This document shows, one piece after another, positions 26,876 to 36,030 of a DNA stretch of 64,000 nucleotides (position 1 is the first letter of the stretch; each line of letters begins with the position of its first letter). The DNA is from Sphingobacterium olei (lineage in GTDB: Bacteria; Bacteroidota; Bacteroidia; Sphingobacteriales; Sphingobacteriaceae). Under the pieces are notes generated by a model. It saw nothing but the letters and a program-made list of their open reading frames with translations, was not told where the DNA came from and did not search any database. A program made the position numbers and the translations under genes. Location of the stretch: the NCBI RefSeq assembly GCF_005048855.1, contig NZ_SUME01000002.1, forward strand, positions 696,837-760,836, written 5' to 3'.

Positions 26876-27790
26876 TCAATCTCGTGTTAAAGGTAATGTA
26901 GAGCAACGGAGTAATCCCTCTTGCTTACCGATTTCGTGATATGGGATTTCCTCAACGATGAATGCGTGCTGTCGGAGCCAAGAGTTAAGGCGTGTAAATC
27001 TCTTTTCGGAAACAATAATCTCCGGACCAATAGAAAACACATTTGAATACATTTGATACATTTCATCTGCATTGATCTGGAATAAATTTTCGAGCCCAAA
27101 TAGGTCTACGATCTTATTGTATTCGGTTTCTTCCCGAAATCCCTCTTTGAAGATGATGGCTTGATGTATACCAACCGGTTGAAAACAACAGTCCAAATGT
27201 AATGCATTTGCTCTGGCGTTGGTCATGGATTTGATCAAATCAAATTCGAGTATAGTTTTGTTAGGGAATAAGTTTCTTATAAAATCTACACCTTGTATAT
27301 TCGTTCGTGCCGTATTGTATTGGGTGTAATCTTCCCCTCTGTAGGTGCCGACGAAAATGTAATCGTTCCATAAGATAACATCTCCTCCTTCAATATGCAC
27401 TTCTTCCGGTGGAATGATGAATTTTTCCGGATCGATCTGGCGGATAATATATTGAATTGCATTCCATTCCTCCGCGCGATCGGGAAGAATGTTGGCTTTG
27501 ATAAAATAGTCGTCGATTACAAAACCGATATCACGCGTAAAGATTTGGTTCAGGTCGGGAATTAACTCTGGACGATATACCTGGATTCCGTATCGTTGCA
27601 GTACCTCGGCAAAAGTCTCCATCTCATATATCATATCGCTTTCAGTGGGATATGTTCCTGCAAGTATGTGTTCCAATGATTTTGGATCATATGCCTCTTC
27701 CATTTTAGGAACCGGTCCGCTGTTTTTTGCTATTCCTAGTATTACGGCCCTCAATCTACCTGTCTCGTTTTTTACATTTAGTTTTAGCAT
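26876..27790 (-). CDS. Arginine deiminase / dimethylarginine hydrolase family protein
   Basis: A 304-residue protein of the amidinotransferase/DDAH fold. The guanidine-binding and catalytic features are FTRDIGFVIDD (Asp), VHIEGGDVI (Glu-Gly-Gly-Asp), NALHLDCCF (His) and the C-terminal LLRCSTLPLTRD with Cys296. It would hydrolyse arginine or a substituted arginine to citrulline plus ammonia or amine. It is the first gene of the pair with ctlX, so its product may be the substrate of CtlX. Glycine amidinotransferase activity is the alternative. Confidence 0.85.
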   Translation of the reverse strand: MLKLNVKNETGRLRAVILGIAKNSGPVPKMEEAYDPKSLEHILAGTYPTESDMIYEMETFAEVLQRYGIQVYRPELIPDLNQIFTRDIGFVIDDYFIKANILPDRAEEWNAIQYIIRQIDPEKFIIPPEEVHIEGGDVILWNDYIFVGTYRGEDYTQYNTARTNIQGVDFIRNLFPNKTILEFDLIKSMTNARANALHLDCCFQPVGIHQAIIFKEGFREETEYNKIVDLFGLENLFQINADEMYQMYSNVFSIGPEIIVSEKRFTRLNSWLRQHAFIVEEIPYHEIGKQEGLLRCSTLPLTRD

Positions 27791-27969
27791 AACAATAGTA
27801 TAAAAGGTCTTTCTGCTAAGTTAGGAAACATAATTCGAACCAAATAAGACTTCGAAATTATTACGAATCTTCGTGAAATTGCCGACAAATAGTATTAAAA
27901 AGCTAAAAATTTATGGAAGTTTTAGAAATTGTTTTAACCAATTTTTGACTTTACAACTTTACATTTTTT

Positions 27970-28794
27970 TTACAAGAATTTTTTGAAAATGGAATACAAT
28001 ATCTTCAGATCTTCCTCGTTTAGGTTGGCTGTTGTCGTATCTTTCTGAATATAGTGTATTTTAAAGGCCTTAATTGCAGCATCCAGATTTTTGACATCGT
28101 AACCAATAATGCGTAGCGCCAATCGGGGATCGAAACCGAGCGGAGGGTTTTCCAAATAGTCTTCGTACCAAAAGCCAAACCCTTCTTCGGCTAACGTTTT
28201 CCATGGGAAGCGTGATGGGTCATTTTTACGCGTAGGGGCATAGTCCATATGGCCTATAAAATTAGCTTGAGGAATTTTGTAGGCATCTTTTAAATATGCC
28301 AACAATTGAACCAAAGCGTCTACCTGTATCTCTGGCCAAGGATCGGTGGTTCCGTTGTTGTCTAATTCTATACCGATTGACGAGGAATTCAAATCGGTAT
28401 CGTTACCCCATTTTCCCAATCCGGCATGGTGCCCGCGGTAATAATCGTTAACCATTTGTACAATTTTGCCATCCCTTCCAATGACATAATGCGAACTTAC
28501 ACCCGCCCTTTCACTGTGGAAAGTTTTTACCGTTTGTTCCAAGGAATTTTGAGCAGTGTGGTGTATCATGACGTAATTGGGTTTGCGTACACCAAAATTA
28601 ATAGATGCTATCCATTCTTTATCTGCGGCATTAATTTTTTCCAGTTGTCCTGTTACTGGACTTTCTTTATACACTTCAGCAAATTGCTTTGCTTTCTTTT
28701 TATAAACTTTCTCGGTAGTTGCATATTTTCCTCCTCCACATGAAGAAAAGATAAGTAATGCCGTGATGGCAGATAGAATGGAATGTGCTTTCAT
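27970..28794 (-). CDS. N-acetylmuramoyl-L-alanine amidase, lipoprotein
   Basis: A 274-residue lipoprotein (lipobox IFSSC, Cys 19) with an Amidase_2/AmpD-type domain from about residue 75 to 215. YVMIHHTAQNSLEQTVKTFHSERAGVSSHYVIGRDG holds the first zinc histidine, and GHMDYAPTRKNDPSRFPWK holds the second histidine and the zinc aspartate region. It cleaves the amide between muramic acid and the stem peptide, most likely for cell-wall recycling in the periplasm. The C-terminal 60 residues are helical and of unclear role. Monocistronic. Confidence 0.92.
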   Translation of the reverse strand: MKAHSILSAITALLIFSSCGGGKYATTEKVYKKKAKQFAEVYKESPVTGQLEKINAADKEWIASINFGVRKPNYVMIHHTAQNSLEQTVKTFHSERAGVSSHYVIGRDGKIVQMVNDYYRGHHAGLGKWGNDTDLNSSSIGIELDNNGTTDPWPEIQVDALVQLLAYLKDAYKIPQANFIGHMDYAPTRKNDPSRFPWKTLAEEGFGFWYEDYLENPPLGFDPRLALRIIGYDVKNLDAAIKAFKIHYIQKDTTTANLNEEDLKILYSIFKKFL

Positions 28795-28902
28795 AGAACA
28801 AATATATTGAGTGTCAGGGATATTCTTGTTTATTAATATAATATTTTTGTAAATCTATAGTGCGATACAGGGAGATAATAGGACTGCTAATAAAATTTGC
28901 TG

Positions 28903-28910
28903 TATCTTTG
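28903..28910 (+). promoter_or_regulatory. -7 element TATCTTTG four bases before the rlmN start
   Basis: TATCTTTG ends at 28910 and the most likely rlmN start, GTG, begins at 28915. The expected transcript would be leaderless or have only a few bases before the start. No -33 box is clear. Confidence 0.45.
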
Positions 28911-28914
28911 TCAC

Positions 28915-29976
28915 GTGGCAGAGAAAACTAAGTTAGTGGATATCAGAAGTCTTTCATTGGATCAATTGAAAGAAAAACTTACCGAAATGGGTGAGCAGGC
29001 ATTTCGTGCAAAGCAAATTTATGAGTGGATTTGGCAAAAATCAGCAACTGATTTTGATCAAATGAGTAACTTGAGTAAGTCGCTTCGCGAAACGTTGAAA
29101 GCTGGCTTTACGATCAATTTTGTTGCTGTTAAAGCATCGCAGATTAGCGCCGACCGTACCATAAAAAGTAGTTTTTCCCTTTACGATGGCAACATCATCG
29201 AGGGCGTGTTGATCCCTACACCGGAGCGCATGACGGCATGTGTGAGTTCACAAGTGGGCTGCAGCCTTACCTGCAAATTCTGTGCTACGGGGTATATGGA
29301 TCGCAAGCGTAATCTCAATGCCGATGAAATTTATGATCAGGTTGTTTTGATCAGTAAACAAGCCGAAGAAAAATACGGACTCCCGCTTACAAATATTGTA
29401 TACATGGGAATGGGAGAGCCGCTATTGAATTATTCAAACATGATGAAGTCCGTCGAACGTATCACAGCAGCAGACGGTCTGAATATGGCTGCTAAACGTA
29501 TAACGGTTTCTACTGCCGGTATTGCCAAGATGATCAAAAAACTGGGTGATGATGAAGTAAGATTTAATCTAGCGCTTTCTTTACATGCTGCAAATGATGA
29601 AAAGCGCAATGAAATCATGCCTATCAACGAGCAAAACACGCTTCAATCACTTGCGGAAGCCCTTAAATATTACTACGCTAAAACTAAAAACCCGGTTACT
29701 TTCGAATATATCGTATTTCACAATTTTAACGACGAGCTGCAAGATGCTAAAGAATTAGCTCGTTTTTGTAAACATGTACCTTGCAAAGTCAATATTATAG
29801 AATACAATCCTATCGCACTTGCTGATTTTGTCAATGCTGAAGCAGATAAAATCGAGCAGTTTGCAACTTATTTGCGTAGTCAGGGTATTATTACCAATGT
29901 GCGTCGTAGCCGGGGTAAGGATATCGATGCCGCATGTGGGCAGTTGGCGATAAAGGAAAAGGAAGCGACAACGTAA
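28915..29976 (+). CDS. rlmN: Dual-specificity 23S rRNA/tRNA adenine C2-methyltransferase RlmN
   Basis: A 353-residue radical-SAM methyltransferase that methylates A2503 of 23S rRNA and A37 of some tRNAs. The cluster motif is CSLTCKFCATGYM, and the C-terminal AACGQL holds the cysteine that carries the methyl intermediate. NIVYMGMGEPLLNY and SLHAANDEKRNEIMP are family blocks. GTG at 28915 is chosen over the in-frame TTG at 28897 because the latter lies upstream of the TATCTTTG promoter element. It is monocistronic and ends before a repeat-type hairpin at 30018-30088. Confidence 0.94.
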   Translation: MAEKTKLVDIRSLSLDQLKEKLTEMGEQAFRAKQIYEWIWQKSATDFDQMSNLSKSLRETLKAGFTINFVAVKASQISADRTIKSSFSLYDGNIIEGVLIPTPERMTACVSSQVGCSLTCKFCATGYMDRKRNLNADEIYDQVVLISKQAEEKYGLPLTNIVYMGMGEPLLNYSNMMKSVERITAADGLNMAAKRITVSTAGIAKMIKKLGDDEVRFNLALSLHAANDEKRNEIMPINEQNTLQSLAEALKYYYAKTKNPVTFEYIVFHNFNDELQDAKELARFCKHVPCKVNIIEYNPIALADFVNAEADKIEQFATYLRSQGIITNVRRSRGKDIDAACGQLAIKEKEATT

Positions 29977-30017
29977 TTATTTACAGTTTCTATCTATCTA
30001 AAATCCTAATGTTTAGC

Positions 30018-30088
30018 GTCATTGCAAGGCGCACAGCCGCCTATTCATGTAAACGAGACCTCCTCGCCTGCCTACCGTAGGCAGTGAC
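30018..30088. repeat. REP-like intergenic element with internal palindrome
   Basis: GTCATTGC at 30018-30025 and GCAGTGAC at 30081-30088 form imperfect inverted ends. Inside is the perfect 8+1+8 palindrome CTGCCTAC-C-GTAGGCAG (30068-30084). A T7 run follows at 30092. GTCATTGC-type ends are a frequent pattern of dispersed repeats in Bacteroidota genomes. It lies between rlmN and comF and may also terminate rlmN. Confidence 0.55.
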
Positions 30089-30166
30089 ATGTTTTTTTAG
30101 CGTATGCATCACCGGTATGACCTAATTTATTATTATCTTTAATCCTACTAATCGGTTAAAGATGTG

Positions 30167-30853
30167 ATGATTCGTCAATATTTTCAGGATTTTGTACGCT
30201 TGCTTTTCCCAAGCATTTGTGTAGGATGTGAGACTTCCCTTTTCTCGCATGAAGAGTTGGTTTGTACAGCATGTTTATATCATCTTCCTTTTACTGATTT
30301 TCATTCGGATGCAGACAATGCGACAGTCCGTCAGTTGTGGGGCAAACTAGACTTTCAATTTGCCATATCCATGTTATATCTATCTAAGTCTTCCAGGGTA
30401 GAAAAGATCGTGTATAATTTGAAATACGGAAATCAGCCGGAAATAGGCTATTATTTAGGAAAAATGTATGCACGGAAATTGTTGGAAGGTTGCGATATGG
30501 GTCAGATCGATCTAATTCTACCCGTTCCGTTGCATCGCTCTAAATTGCGAAAAAGAGGGTATAATCAGTCCAGTTATTTTGCTAAAGGTCTAGCTGAAGG
30601 ATTAGAAAAGGAATGGTCAGATACATTGCTCTTGCGGTTAAAGGCTACCATAAGCCAAACCAAAAAGAGCCGATCGGACCGATACGATAATGTGGAGAAT
30701 ATCTTTTACATCAAAGACCAGGAAATGGTAAAAAATAAACATATTTTGATCGTAGATGATGTCTTGACTACAGGAGCTACGATTTCATCGTTAGGAAATG
30801 TATTGATAGATGCGGGCGCACAAGTAAGTGTGGCGACTATAGCCCGAGCCTAG
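30167..30853 (+). CDS. ComF family phosphoribosyltransferase-like protein
   Basis: A 228-residue ComF-type protein. The N-terminal zinc ribbon has the four cysteines in CVGCETSL and CTAC. The C-terminal phosphoribosyltransferase fold has the PRPP loop ILIVDDVLTTGATISS. ComF is needed for DNA uptake in naturally competent bacteria but is also kept in many that are not; its reaction is uncertain. ATG at 30167 is preferred over the GTG just before it. Confidence 0.9.
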   Translation: MIRQYFQDFVRLLFPSICVGCETSLFSHEELVCTACLYHLPFTDFHSDADNATVRQLWGKLDFQFAISMLYLSKSSRVEKIVYNLKYGNQPEIGYYLGKMYARKLLEGCDMGQIDLILPVPLHRSKLRKRGYNQSSYFAKGLAEGLEKEWSDTLLLRLKATISQTKKSRSDRYDNVENIFYIKDQEMVKNKHILIVDDVLTTGATISSLGNVLIDAGAQVSVATIARA

Positions 30854-30855
30854 AA

Positions 30856-30975
30856 CTATCTCCTTTTTCCAGTCGGGGAAGGGCAGTCACAGCCTTTTTT
30901 AAAAATGCCACAAGATTGTAAGCCTGTTGTCGTCAAGAAGGCTACAGTTATCCAAATAATATATTTTTTTCGCAT
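30856..30975 (-). CDS. Very small lipoprotein
   Basis: A 39-residue peptide: MRKKYIIWITVAFLTTTGLQSC followed by GIFKKGCDCPSPTGKRR. The signal and lipobox (LQSC) are clear, and the mature lipopeptide is only 18 residues with two more cysteines. Similar short lipoproteins occur in Sphingobacteriaceae. Its ATG overlaps the stop codon of the VanZ-like gene (TAATG), so it is translated with it. Function unknown. Confidence 0.65.
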   Translation of the reverse strand: MRKKYIIWITVAFLTTTGLQSCGIFKKGCDCPSPTGKRR

Positions 30976-31352
30976 TAGAATTCTCTTTTTTGATAATACA
31001 AAATATACGCAAAAGTTCCCATTCCTATACCCACCACATCTGCAAATATATCCCACCAGTCGGAGGTTCGCGTTGGTGCAAAGTACAATTGCGCACCTTC
31101 GGTTATGAAAGCAAATATAACAGTACTGATCAATACTTTAATAACAGTTATCCATTTAGAGGCTCTCCGTTTGGATTTAATAATAGATCCCCAGTATAAC
31201 AGAACCGTTAAGACGAAGAATGTACCACAGTGCGCCAATTTGTCGAAACCTTCGAAAAGAGGTATTCCCACTTCATTGGAAGGCATTATCATAAGCACGA
31301 ACATAATAAGTGCCCAAAATATAGCCCAAAAGTAATTTACAAGATATCTCAT
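30975..31352 (-). CDS. VanZ-like family membrane protein
   Basis: A 125-residue protein with four hydrophobic helices and the VanZ-like pattern: PLFEGFDKLAHCGTFFVLTVLLYW, then FAFITEGAQLYFAPTRTSDWWDIFADVVGIGMG. The conserved Lys, His, Glu and Asp-x-x-Asp positions are present. VanZ gives low-level teicoplanin resistance in enterococci, but most homologues have no known role. It is cotranscribed with a tiny lipoprotein. Confidence 0.88.
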   Translation of the reverse strand: MRYLVNYFWAIFWALIMFVLMIMPSNEVGIPLFEGFDKLAHCGTFFVLTVLLYWGSIIKSKRRASKWITVIKVLISTVIFAFITEGAQLYFAPTRTSDWWDIFADVVGIGMGTFAYILYYQKREF

Positions 31353-31514
31353 GGTGCCCTAAATGTCGTATTAATCTTTCAATTACGGAAAGTATTCTGC
31401 ATAAAATCCGAAAAACTAGACCATATTTATATTACATTATTCTCTTGAGTAAAAATTATTTGACTGATTATCAGTTTGTTAGTATTGTTTGTTTAAAAAA
31501 TATAGTACTATGTA

Positions 31515-31546
31515 TTGCAAAGTACTAGTTAAAGGATATATCTTTG
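31515..31546 (+). promoter_or_regulatory. Promoter of the padR-pspC operon
   Basis: TTG at 31515-31517, a 21-bp spacer and TATCTTTG at 31539-31546 fit the -33/-7 pattern. The padR ATG is seven bases after the -7 box, which implies a leader of no more than a few bases. Confidence 0.6.
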
Positions 31547-31553
31547 TATTATT

Positions 31554-31886
31554 ATGATAGCAGAAAATACACAAACCCAAATGCGAAAGGGGATACTAGA
31601 ATACTGTATTCTTTCCATTATTTCTAAGGGTGAAATATACGCTTCGGATATTATTGGCGAGCTTAAAAAGGCGGAGCTTTTAGTAGTGGAAGGAACACTT
31701 TATCCATTATTGACTCGCCTTAAGAATAATGGCCTGTTGAGTTACAGTTGGAAGGAGTCTACATCCGGTCCTCCCCGAAAGTACTATCAGATCACCATTG
31801 AGGGAACCGAAGTATTAGAAAAGCTTGATATCACCTGGAAAGAATTGGTTTACGCTGTAGAGACATCACTATTCGGACGAAAATAA
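31554..31886 (+). CDS. PadR family transcriptional regulator
   Basis: A 110-residue winged-helix regulator: MRKGILEYCILSIISKGEIYASDIIGELKKAELLVVEGTLYPLLTRLKNNGLLS is the PadR core, and SGPPRKYYQITIEG forms the wing. PadR proteins usually repress a neighbouring membrane or efflux gene and release DNA on binding a small molecule. It lies 35 bases upstream of the PspC gene and likely controls its own operon. The ligand is unknown. Confidence 0.92.
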   Translation: MIAENTQTQMRKGILEYCILSIISKGEIYASDIIGELKKAELLVVEGTLYPLLTRLKNNGLLSYSWKESTSGPPRKYYQITIEGTEVLEKLDITWKELVYAVETSLFGRK

Positions 31887-31921
31887 CAAACATAAACAAC
31901 CCAACTATATCAATAAAAATC

Positions 31922-33553
31922 ATGAATAAGACTATCATCATAAATATCAACAGTATTGTTTTTCATATCGAAGAAGATGCTTATGAGACATTACGGGGCT
32001 ATATGATCGATATCAAACGACATTTTAGCCAATCTGCAGATAGTGGAGAAATATTGCTTGACATCGAAAATCGAATTGCTGAAATGTTCAGTGAGCGTAT
32101 TCAGTCCGGAAGAAAAGAGGTAATCAATAAAGACGATGTTTCCGAAGTTATTGCGCAGATGGGGCGAGTGAGTGATTTTGAAGAAGCATCTGAAGAAGAA
32201 GAAATCGGACAACAATCTTTTCATCAACAACAGACTTCAAGTGGAGAAGAACATAAGCCTTTCCAAACGGGAAAGAAATTAATGCGTGATCCAGAAGATA
32301 CCACAATCGGTGGTGTTTGTAGCGGTCTAGGGCATTATTTTGGGGTTCAGCCAAAGTGGATGCGCGCGTTCTTTATTCTATTCGTTTTGATCGGCGGATC
32401 TGGGGTACTACTTTATATCGTATTGTGGGCAGTGATGCCGGTAGCTTCTACCCGTGCAGATAGAATGGCAATGCGGGGAGAAGCACCCAATTTGCAAAAT
32501 TTCAAAAAGAATTTTGAAGAAGAGATGGAGGGTATCCGTGAAAACTTTTCGGGCGCAAATGCTCAGTTTAGCAGAGGGCTACGCAGCATCGGAACAGGTT
32601 TCGGAGAGATTTTTAAATTCATTGGAAAGGCACTTGCAGCCTGTATGCTTGTTTTCACGGGAGCTACTATTTTTGGTTTATTTTTCTTCTTTGTCGCCTG
32701 TACTTTAGCTATCATGGGTTATCAGGAAGAAATTTATTTTCCACCATTGGAAGTGCTAGAGGCCGGACAGGCTTTTTTTGCCTTGCTAGCAGGTACCTTT
32801 GCCATAGCACTACCTTTTATAGCGTTGTTTTATATTTTCCTACGGATCTTATTTAAGATCAGACCCATGAATAATTACCTTTCAATGGGAATGTGGGCGA
32901 CTTGGATCGTTTCAATTATCGTGGTGATATTCTATTGTGTAATAGGTGCTCAAGATTTTAGGGAAGATAGTATCATCAAAGTTGATAGGCCACTTAAGGT
33001 ACAGCCTGTTTATTCGTTTTCGGAAAAAGATGTACGGGTGATCGAAGCCTCTTCATCTGCAGATGGTAAAACAAGGTATAATATTCAGGTAGATGGAGAA
33101 AGTTTGCATAACCTGTTGCGTTCAGATATTGAAATTCGTTTTGAGTCATTGGATTCTTTAGAAAAACCCTTTATTCAATATCATTATAAAGCGAAGGGGA
33201 AATCGTATCAATTGGCTGCCGAACGTGCCTCAAAAATAAATTATCAAGCCGAACAGGTAGATAGCAAAGTAATCTTTAACAGTCATTTTGCGTTAGGAGC
33301 CGATGATTTGTACAGGGGGCAGAGTGTGAACGTGGTTGCGTATCTACCTGTGGGGACTAAAGTAGGTATTGATAGATCTTTGGAAGGTAAAATTAGAGAA
33401 ATTGCTTATCACAATTGCTACGATAACTACCCCGAAGAATTAAAAATAAAACAAACAGAATGGATAATGACAAAATCTGGTTTGATCTGTGCTATACCTG
33501 AAAAAGTAGAAGTAGAAAAAAAAGAAGAAGAAGATGCAACGACATCTGAATAA
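31922..33553 (+). CDS. PspC domain-containing membrane protein
   Basis: A 543-residue envelope-stress-type protein. Residues 1-95 form a soluble domain (INSIVFHIEEDAYETLRGYMIDI, then VSEVIAQMGRVSDFEEA). The PspC domain spans about 120-175 (LMRDPEDTTIGGVCSGLGHYFGV, then LYIVLWAVMPVA). Three more hydrophobic segments follow near 235-265, 285-310 and 325-345. The C-terminal 190 residues are a polar, probably periplasmic, domain of beta-strands (VRVIEASSSADGKTRYNIQVDGE). PspC proteins sense or transmit membrane stress. The PadR gene upstream and outer-membrane barrel gene downstream are in the same transcript. Confidence 0.88.
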   Translation: MNKTIIININSIVFHIEEDAYETLRGYMIDIKRHFSQSADSGEILLDIENRIAEMFSERIQSGRKEVINKDDVSEVIAQMGRVSDFEEASEEEEIGQQSFHQQQTSSGEEHKPFQTGKKLMRDPEDTTIGGVCSGLGHYFGVQPKWMRAFFILFVLIGGSGVLLYIVLWAVMPVASTRADRMAMRGEAPNLQNFKKNFEEEMEGIRENFSGANAQFSRGLRSIGTGFGEIFKFIGKALAACMLVFTGATIFGLFFFFVACTLAIMGYQEEIYFPPLEVLEAGQAFFALLAGTFAIALPFIALFYIFLRILFKIRPMNNYLSMGMWATWIVSIIVVIFYCVIGAQDFREDSIIKVDRPLKVQPVYSFSEKDVRVIEASSSADGKTRYNIQVDGESLHNLLRSDIEIRFESLDSLEKPFIQYHYKAKGKSYQLAAERASKINYQAEQVDSKVIFNSHFALGADDLYRGQSVNVVAYLPVGTKVGIDRSLEGKIREIAYHNCYDNYPEELKIKQTEWIMTKSGLICAIPEKVEVEKKEEEDATTSE

Positions 33554-33579
33554 TTTGCGTCTAAGAGATAATATTATAT

Positions 33580-35997
33580 ATGAAACAAACTTTACTGTTA
33601 TTGCTATTAAACATGCTCACTACTGCTCACTTTGCTTGGGCTTCCAGACAGGAAACCGATGTAAAAGGTAAGGTAGTGAATGAACAAAAAGAACCAATTG
33701 TCGGCGCTTCCATTTATCTTTTGTCTTCTAGTACACAGGCTATTATCAAAACAAGTGTAACCGATGAATCGGGATACTATGAAATAAAAAATGCGCCTCA
33801 GGGTTCATTTATAATAGAAGTTTCGGCAGTTGGATTGTCCAGATTCAAAAGTGAATCGTTCACCGTTGTTGATAGGGGAATAGAAATGGACGTCATTACG
33901 ATGTTACCATTATCTACCGAAATAGAGGCTGTAGAAGTGAAAGGCGAACTACCACTTATTCAAAGCTCAAATGGCAAACTCATACTCAATGTCGAAAATT
34001 CATCTATTTCAGCAGGGAATAACGCTTTGGAAGTTTTAAAAAGAGCACCAGGTGTAAGTGTCGACAAGGATGATAATGTGTTGTTGATGGGACAACAGGG
34101 TGTTAATGTTACTATCGATGGCCGTCAAACTTATATGACAGGAGATCAATTAGCCACATTTTTGAAGAGTACAGATGGAGCCCAGATAAAAAGTATTGAA
34201 GTTTCTACGACGCGTTCTGCTAAAGATGATGCAGAGGGTGCGGCAGGGGTCATTAATATTGTGATGAAGAAAAATAGAGTGGAAGGTTTTAACGGATCTT
34301 TTGTAGCTAGTGGTGGTATGGGTAGGCGCTTTCGAGGAAATTCTTCTATTAATCTGAACTATAAGAAGAACAATACAACATTGTTTGGTAACTATTCTTA
34401 TACAGATAATACAAGAGAAAGTGATTTGGACTTGGAACGAGTAATTCCGAATAACAATGAAAATACGGTTTTTGATCAGATGGCCGAATTATTCGAGAGA
34501 GATCGAACGCATGCGTATAAAATTGGTATAGAGCAGAAAACATCCGAGCGGAATATTTTAACCCTTCAATTTAATGGAAATAATAACGTTGAAGATCAGG
34601 ATAATAATAGCATAACGAATATGGGCCCTGTGTTAAATGTGATCGACTCCATCATGCATACAAATTCTTGGAGTCTGGAACGTTTTAACCGATACTCCTT
34701 TAACGCCAATAACGAGTTTAAAATTGATACTACAGGTAAGAAATTGACGGCAGACCTAGACTATAGCAAGTTCGGTACAGAGACCGGCATTGATTATATA
34801 TATAGAACAATGTTTCCGAATCTATCTAATATCTATGAGCCTGAATTGGAGAAAAGTAATTCATCCGTCAAGATAGATATATTAGCAGCTAAGTTGGATT
34901 ATACACAACCTTTTGCGAAGGGAAATTTGGAAACAGGACTGAAGTATAGCAATGTCAGATCGGACAATGATATACTTTTTGAACAATTTCAAGAGGGAGC
35001 ATGGGAAAACAATATAGACAGAACAAACAATTTTTTGTATATCGAACAAATTGCCGCCGGATATTTGGATTATGGTCAAGATTATGGTAAATGGAGTATT
35101 AAAGCGGGGCTTAGAGGTGAATATACCGTTTCTGATGGAAAATCTATTACCGAAAATTCTCAGGTAAAAAGAGACTATTTTGACTTATTTCCGTCGGCTG
35201 CGGTAAGTTTTAATGCGCATGAAAACCATGTGTTATCTTTAAGTTATGCCCGCAAGATTTCACGTCCAAACTATAGGCATTTAAATCCATTTGAGTATTA
35301 TATAGATAAGAGAACTTTTATGCGAGGGAATCCGTATCTACAGCCGCAGTATACAAATAACTTGACCTTAAATTATACCCTATACAAAATGTTTAATATT
35401 TCATTAGGACATGACTACACCACTGATGCGATGGTTGAAAGTATGGGACAAGATACGGTTGAAAAGAAGACCTGGGTGATTAGGGAAAATTTGGGAAGAA
35501 CCAATACAACATACGTAAATATCAGTGCACCTTTCCGGATTGGTAAATTTTGGACAATGTATAATAACTTAACAGGAATTCATATGTATTTTGAAGGTCC
35601 GGTTGCTGGTTCATACGTAAGCGAAGGCTCGGTTTTCTTTCAAGGTACGTCCATGAATACCTTTAAGATTTCAAAAGCATTCTCAGCCGAAATGTCGGTT
35701 AATTATACGTCGCCTTTCCTATACAATGTGTACCGTATTGAAACCAAGTGGAACATGGATTTGGGCGTTAATTATAATTTTAAAGACGAGAGAAGCTCGC
35801 TCAAATTTGCGGCGACAGATATATTTAAAACCAACAGAAACAACCTTTCGACCAATTTTGCGGAGTTCAACTCTAAAATACGGCAATATCATGATACACA
35901 GTCAGTACGACTGACGTATAGCTATAAATTTGGAAATTTAAAGCAATCTATCCGTAAAAAAGACAGCGATAGCGAAGAAAAAAATAGGGCATTATAA
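33580..35997 (+). CDS. Outer-membrane beta-barrel protein with carboxypeptidase-regulatory-like domain
   Basis: An 805-residue TonB-receptor-like protein of the OMP_b-brl_3 type. After a signal peptide (to about residue 21) comes a carboxypeptidase-regulatory-like domain (about 26-105, VKGKVVNEQKEPIVGASIYL). A plug-like region follows (IQSSNGKLILNVENSS, NALEVLKRAPGVSVDKDDNVL, GVNVTIDGRQTYM), then a long barrel. The C-terminus is a charged tail (KQSIRKKDSDSEEKNRAL) after the last aromatic strand. It lies 26 bases after the PspC gene. A specific ligand is not evident. Confidence 0.88.
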   Translation: MKQTLLLLLLNMLTTAHFAWASRQETDVKGKVVNEQKEPIVGASIYLLSSSTQAIIKTSVTDESGYYEIKNAPQGSFIIEVSAVGLSRFKSESFTVVDRGIEMDVITMLPLSTEIEAVEVKGELPLIQSSNGKLILNVENSSISAGNNALEVLKRAPGVSVDKDDNVLLMGQQGVNVTIDGRQTYMTGDQLATFLKSTDGAQIKSIEVSTTRSAKDDAEGAAGVINIVMKKNRVEGFNGSFVASGGMGRRFRGNSSINLNYKKNNTTLFGNYSYTDNTRESDLDLERVIPNNNENTVFDQMAELFERDRTHAYKIGIEQKTSERNILTLQFNGNNNVEDQDNNSITNMGPVLNVIDSIMHTNSWSLERFNRYSFNANNEFKIDTTGKKLTADLDYSKFGTETGIDYIYRTMFPNLSNIYEPELEKSNSSVKIDILAAKLDYTQPFAKGNLETGLKYSNVRSDNDILFEQFQEGAWENNIDRTNNFLYIEQIAAGYLDYGQDYGKWSIKAGLRGEYTVSDGKSITENSQVKRDYFDLFPSAAVSFNAHENHVLSLSYARKISRPNYRHLNPFEYYIDKRTFMRGNPYLQPQYTNNLTLNYTLYKMFNISLGHDYTTDAMVESMGQDTVEKKTWVIRENLGRTNTTYVNISAPFRIGKFWTMYNNLTGIHMYFEGPVAGSYVSEGSVFFQGTSMNTFKISKAFSAEMSVNYTSPFLYNVYRIETKWNMDLGVNYNFKDERSSLKFAATDIFKTNRNNLSTNFAEFNSKIRQYHDTQSVRLTYSYKFGNLKQSIRKKDSDSEEKNRAL

Positions 35998-36030
35998 TGA
36001 GATTATTTTGTTTCAATGTTTAGTTTAATC

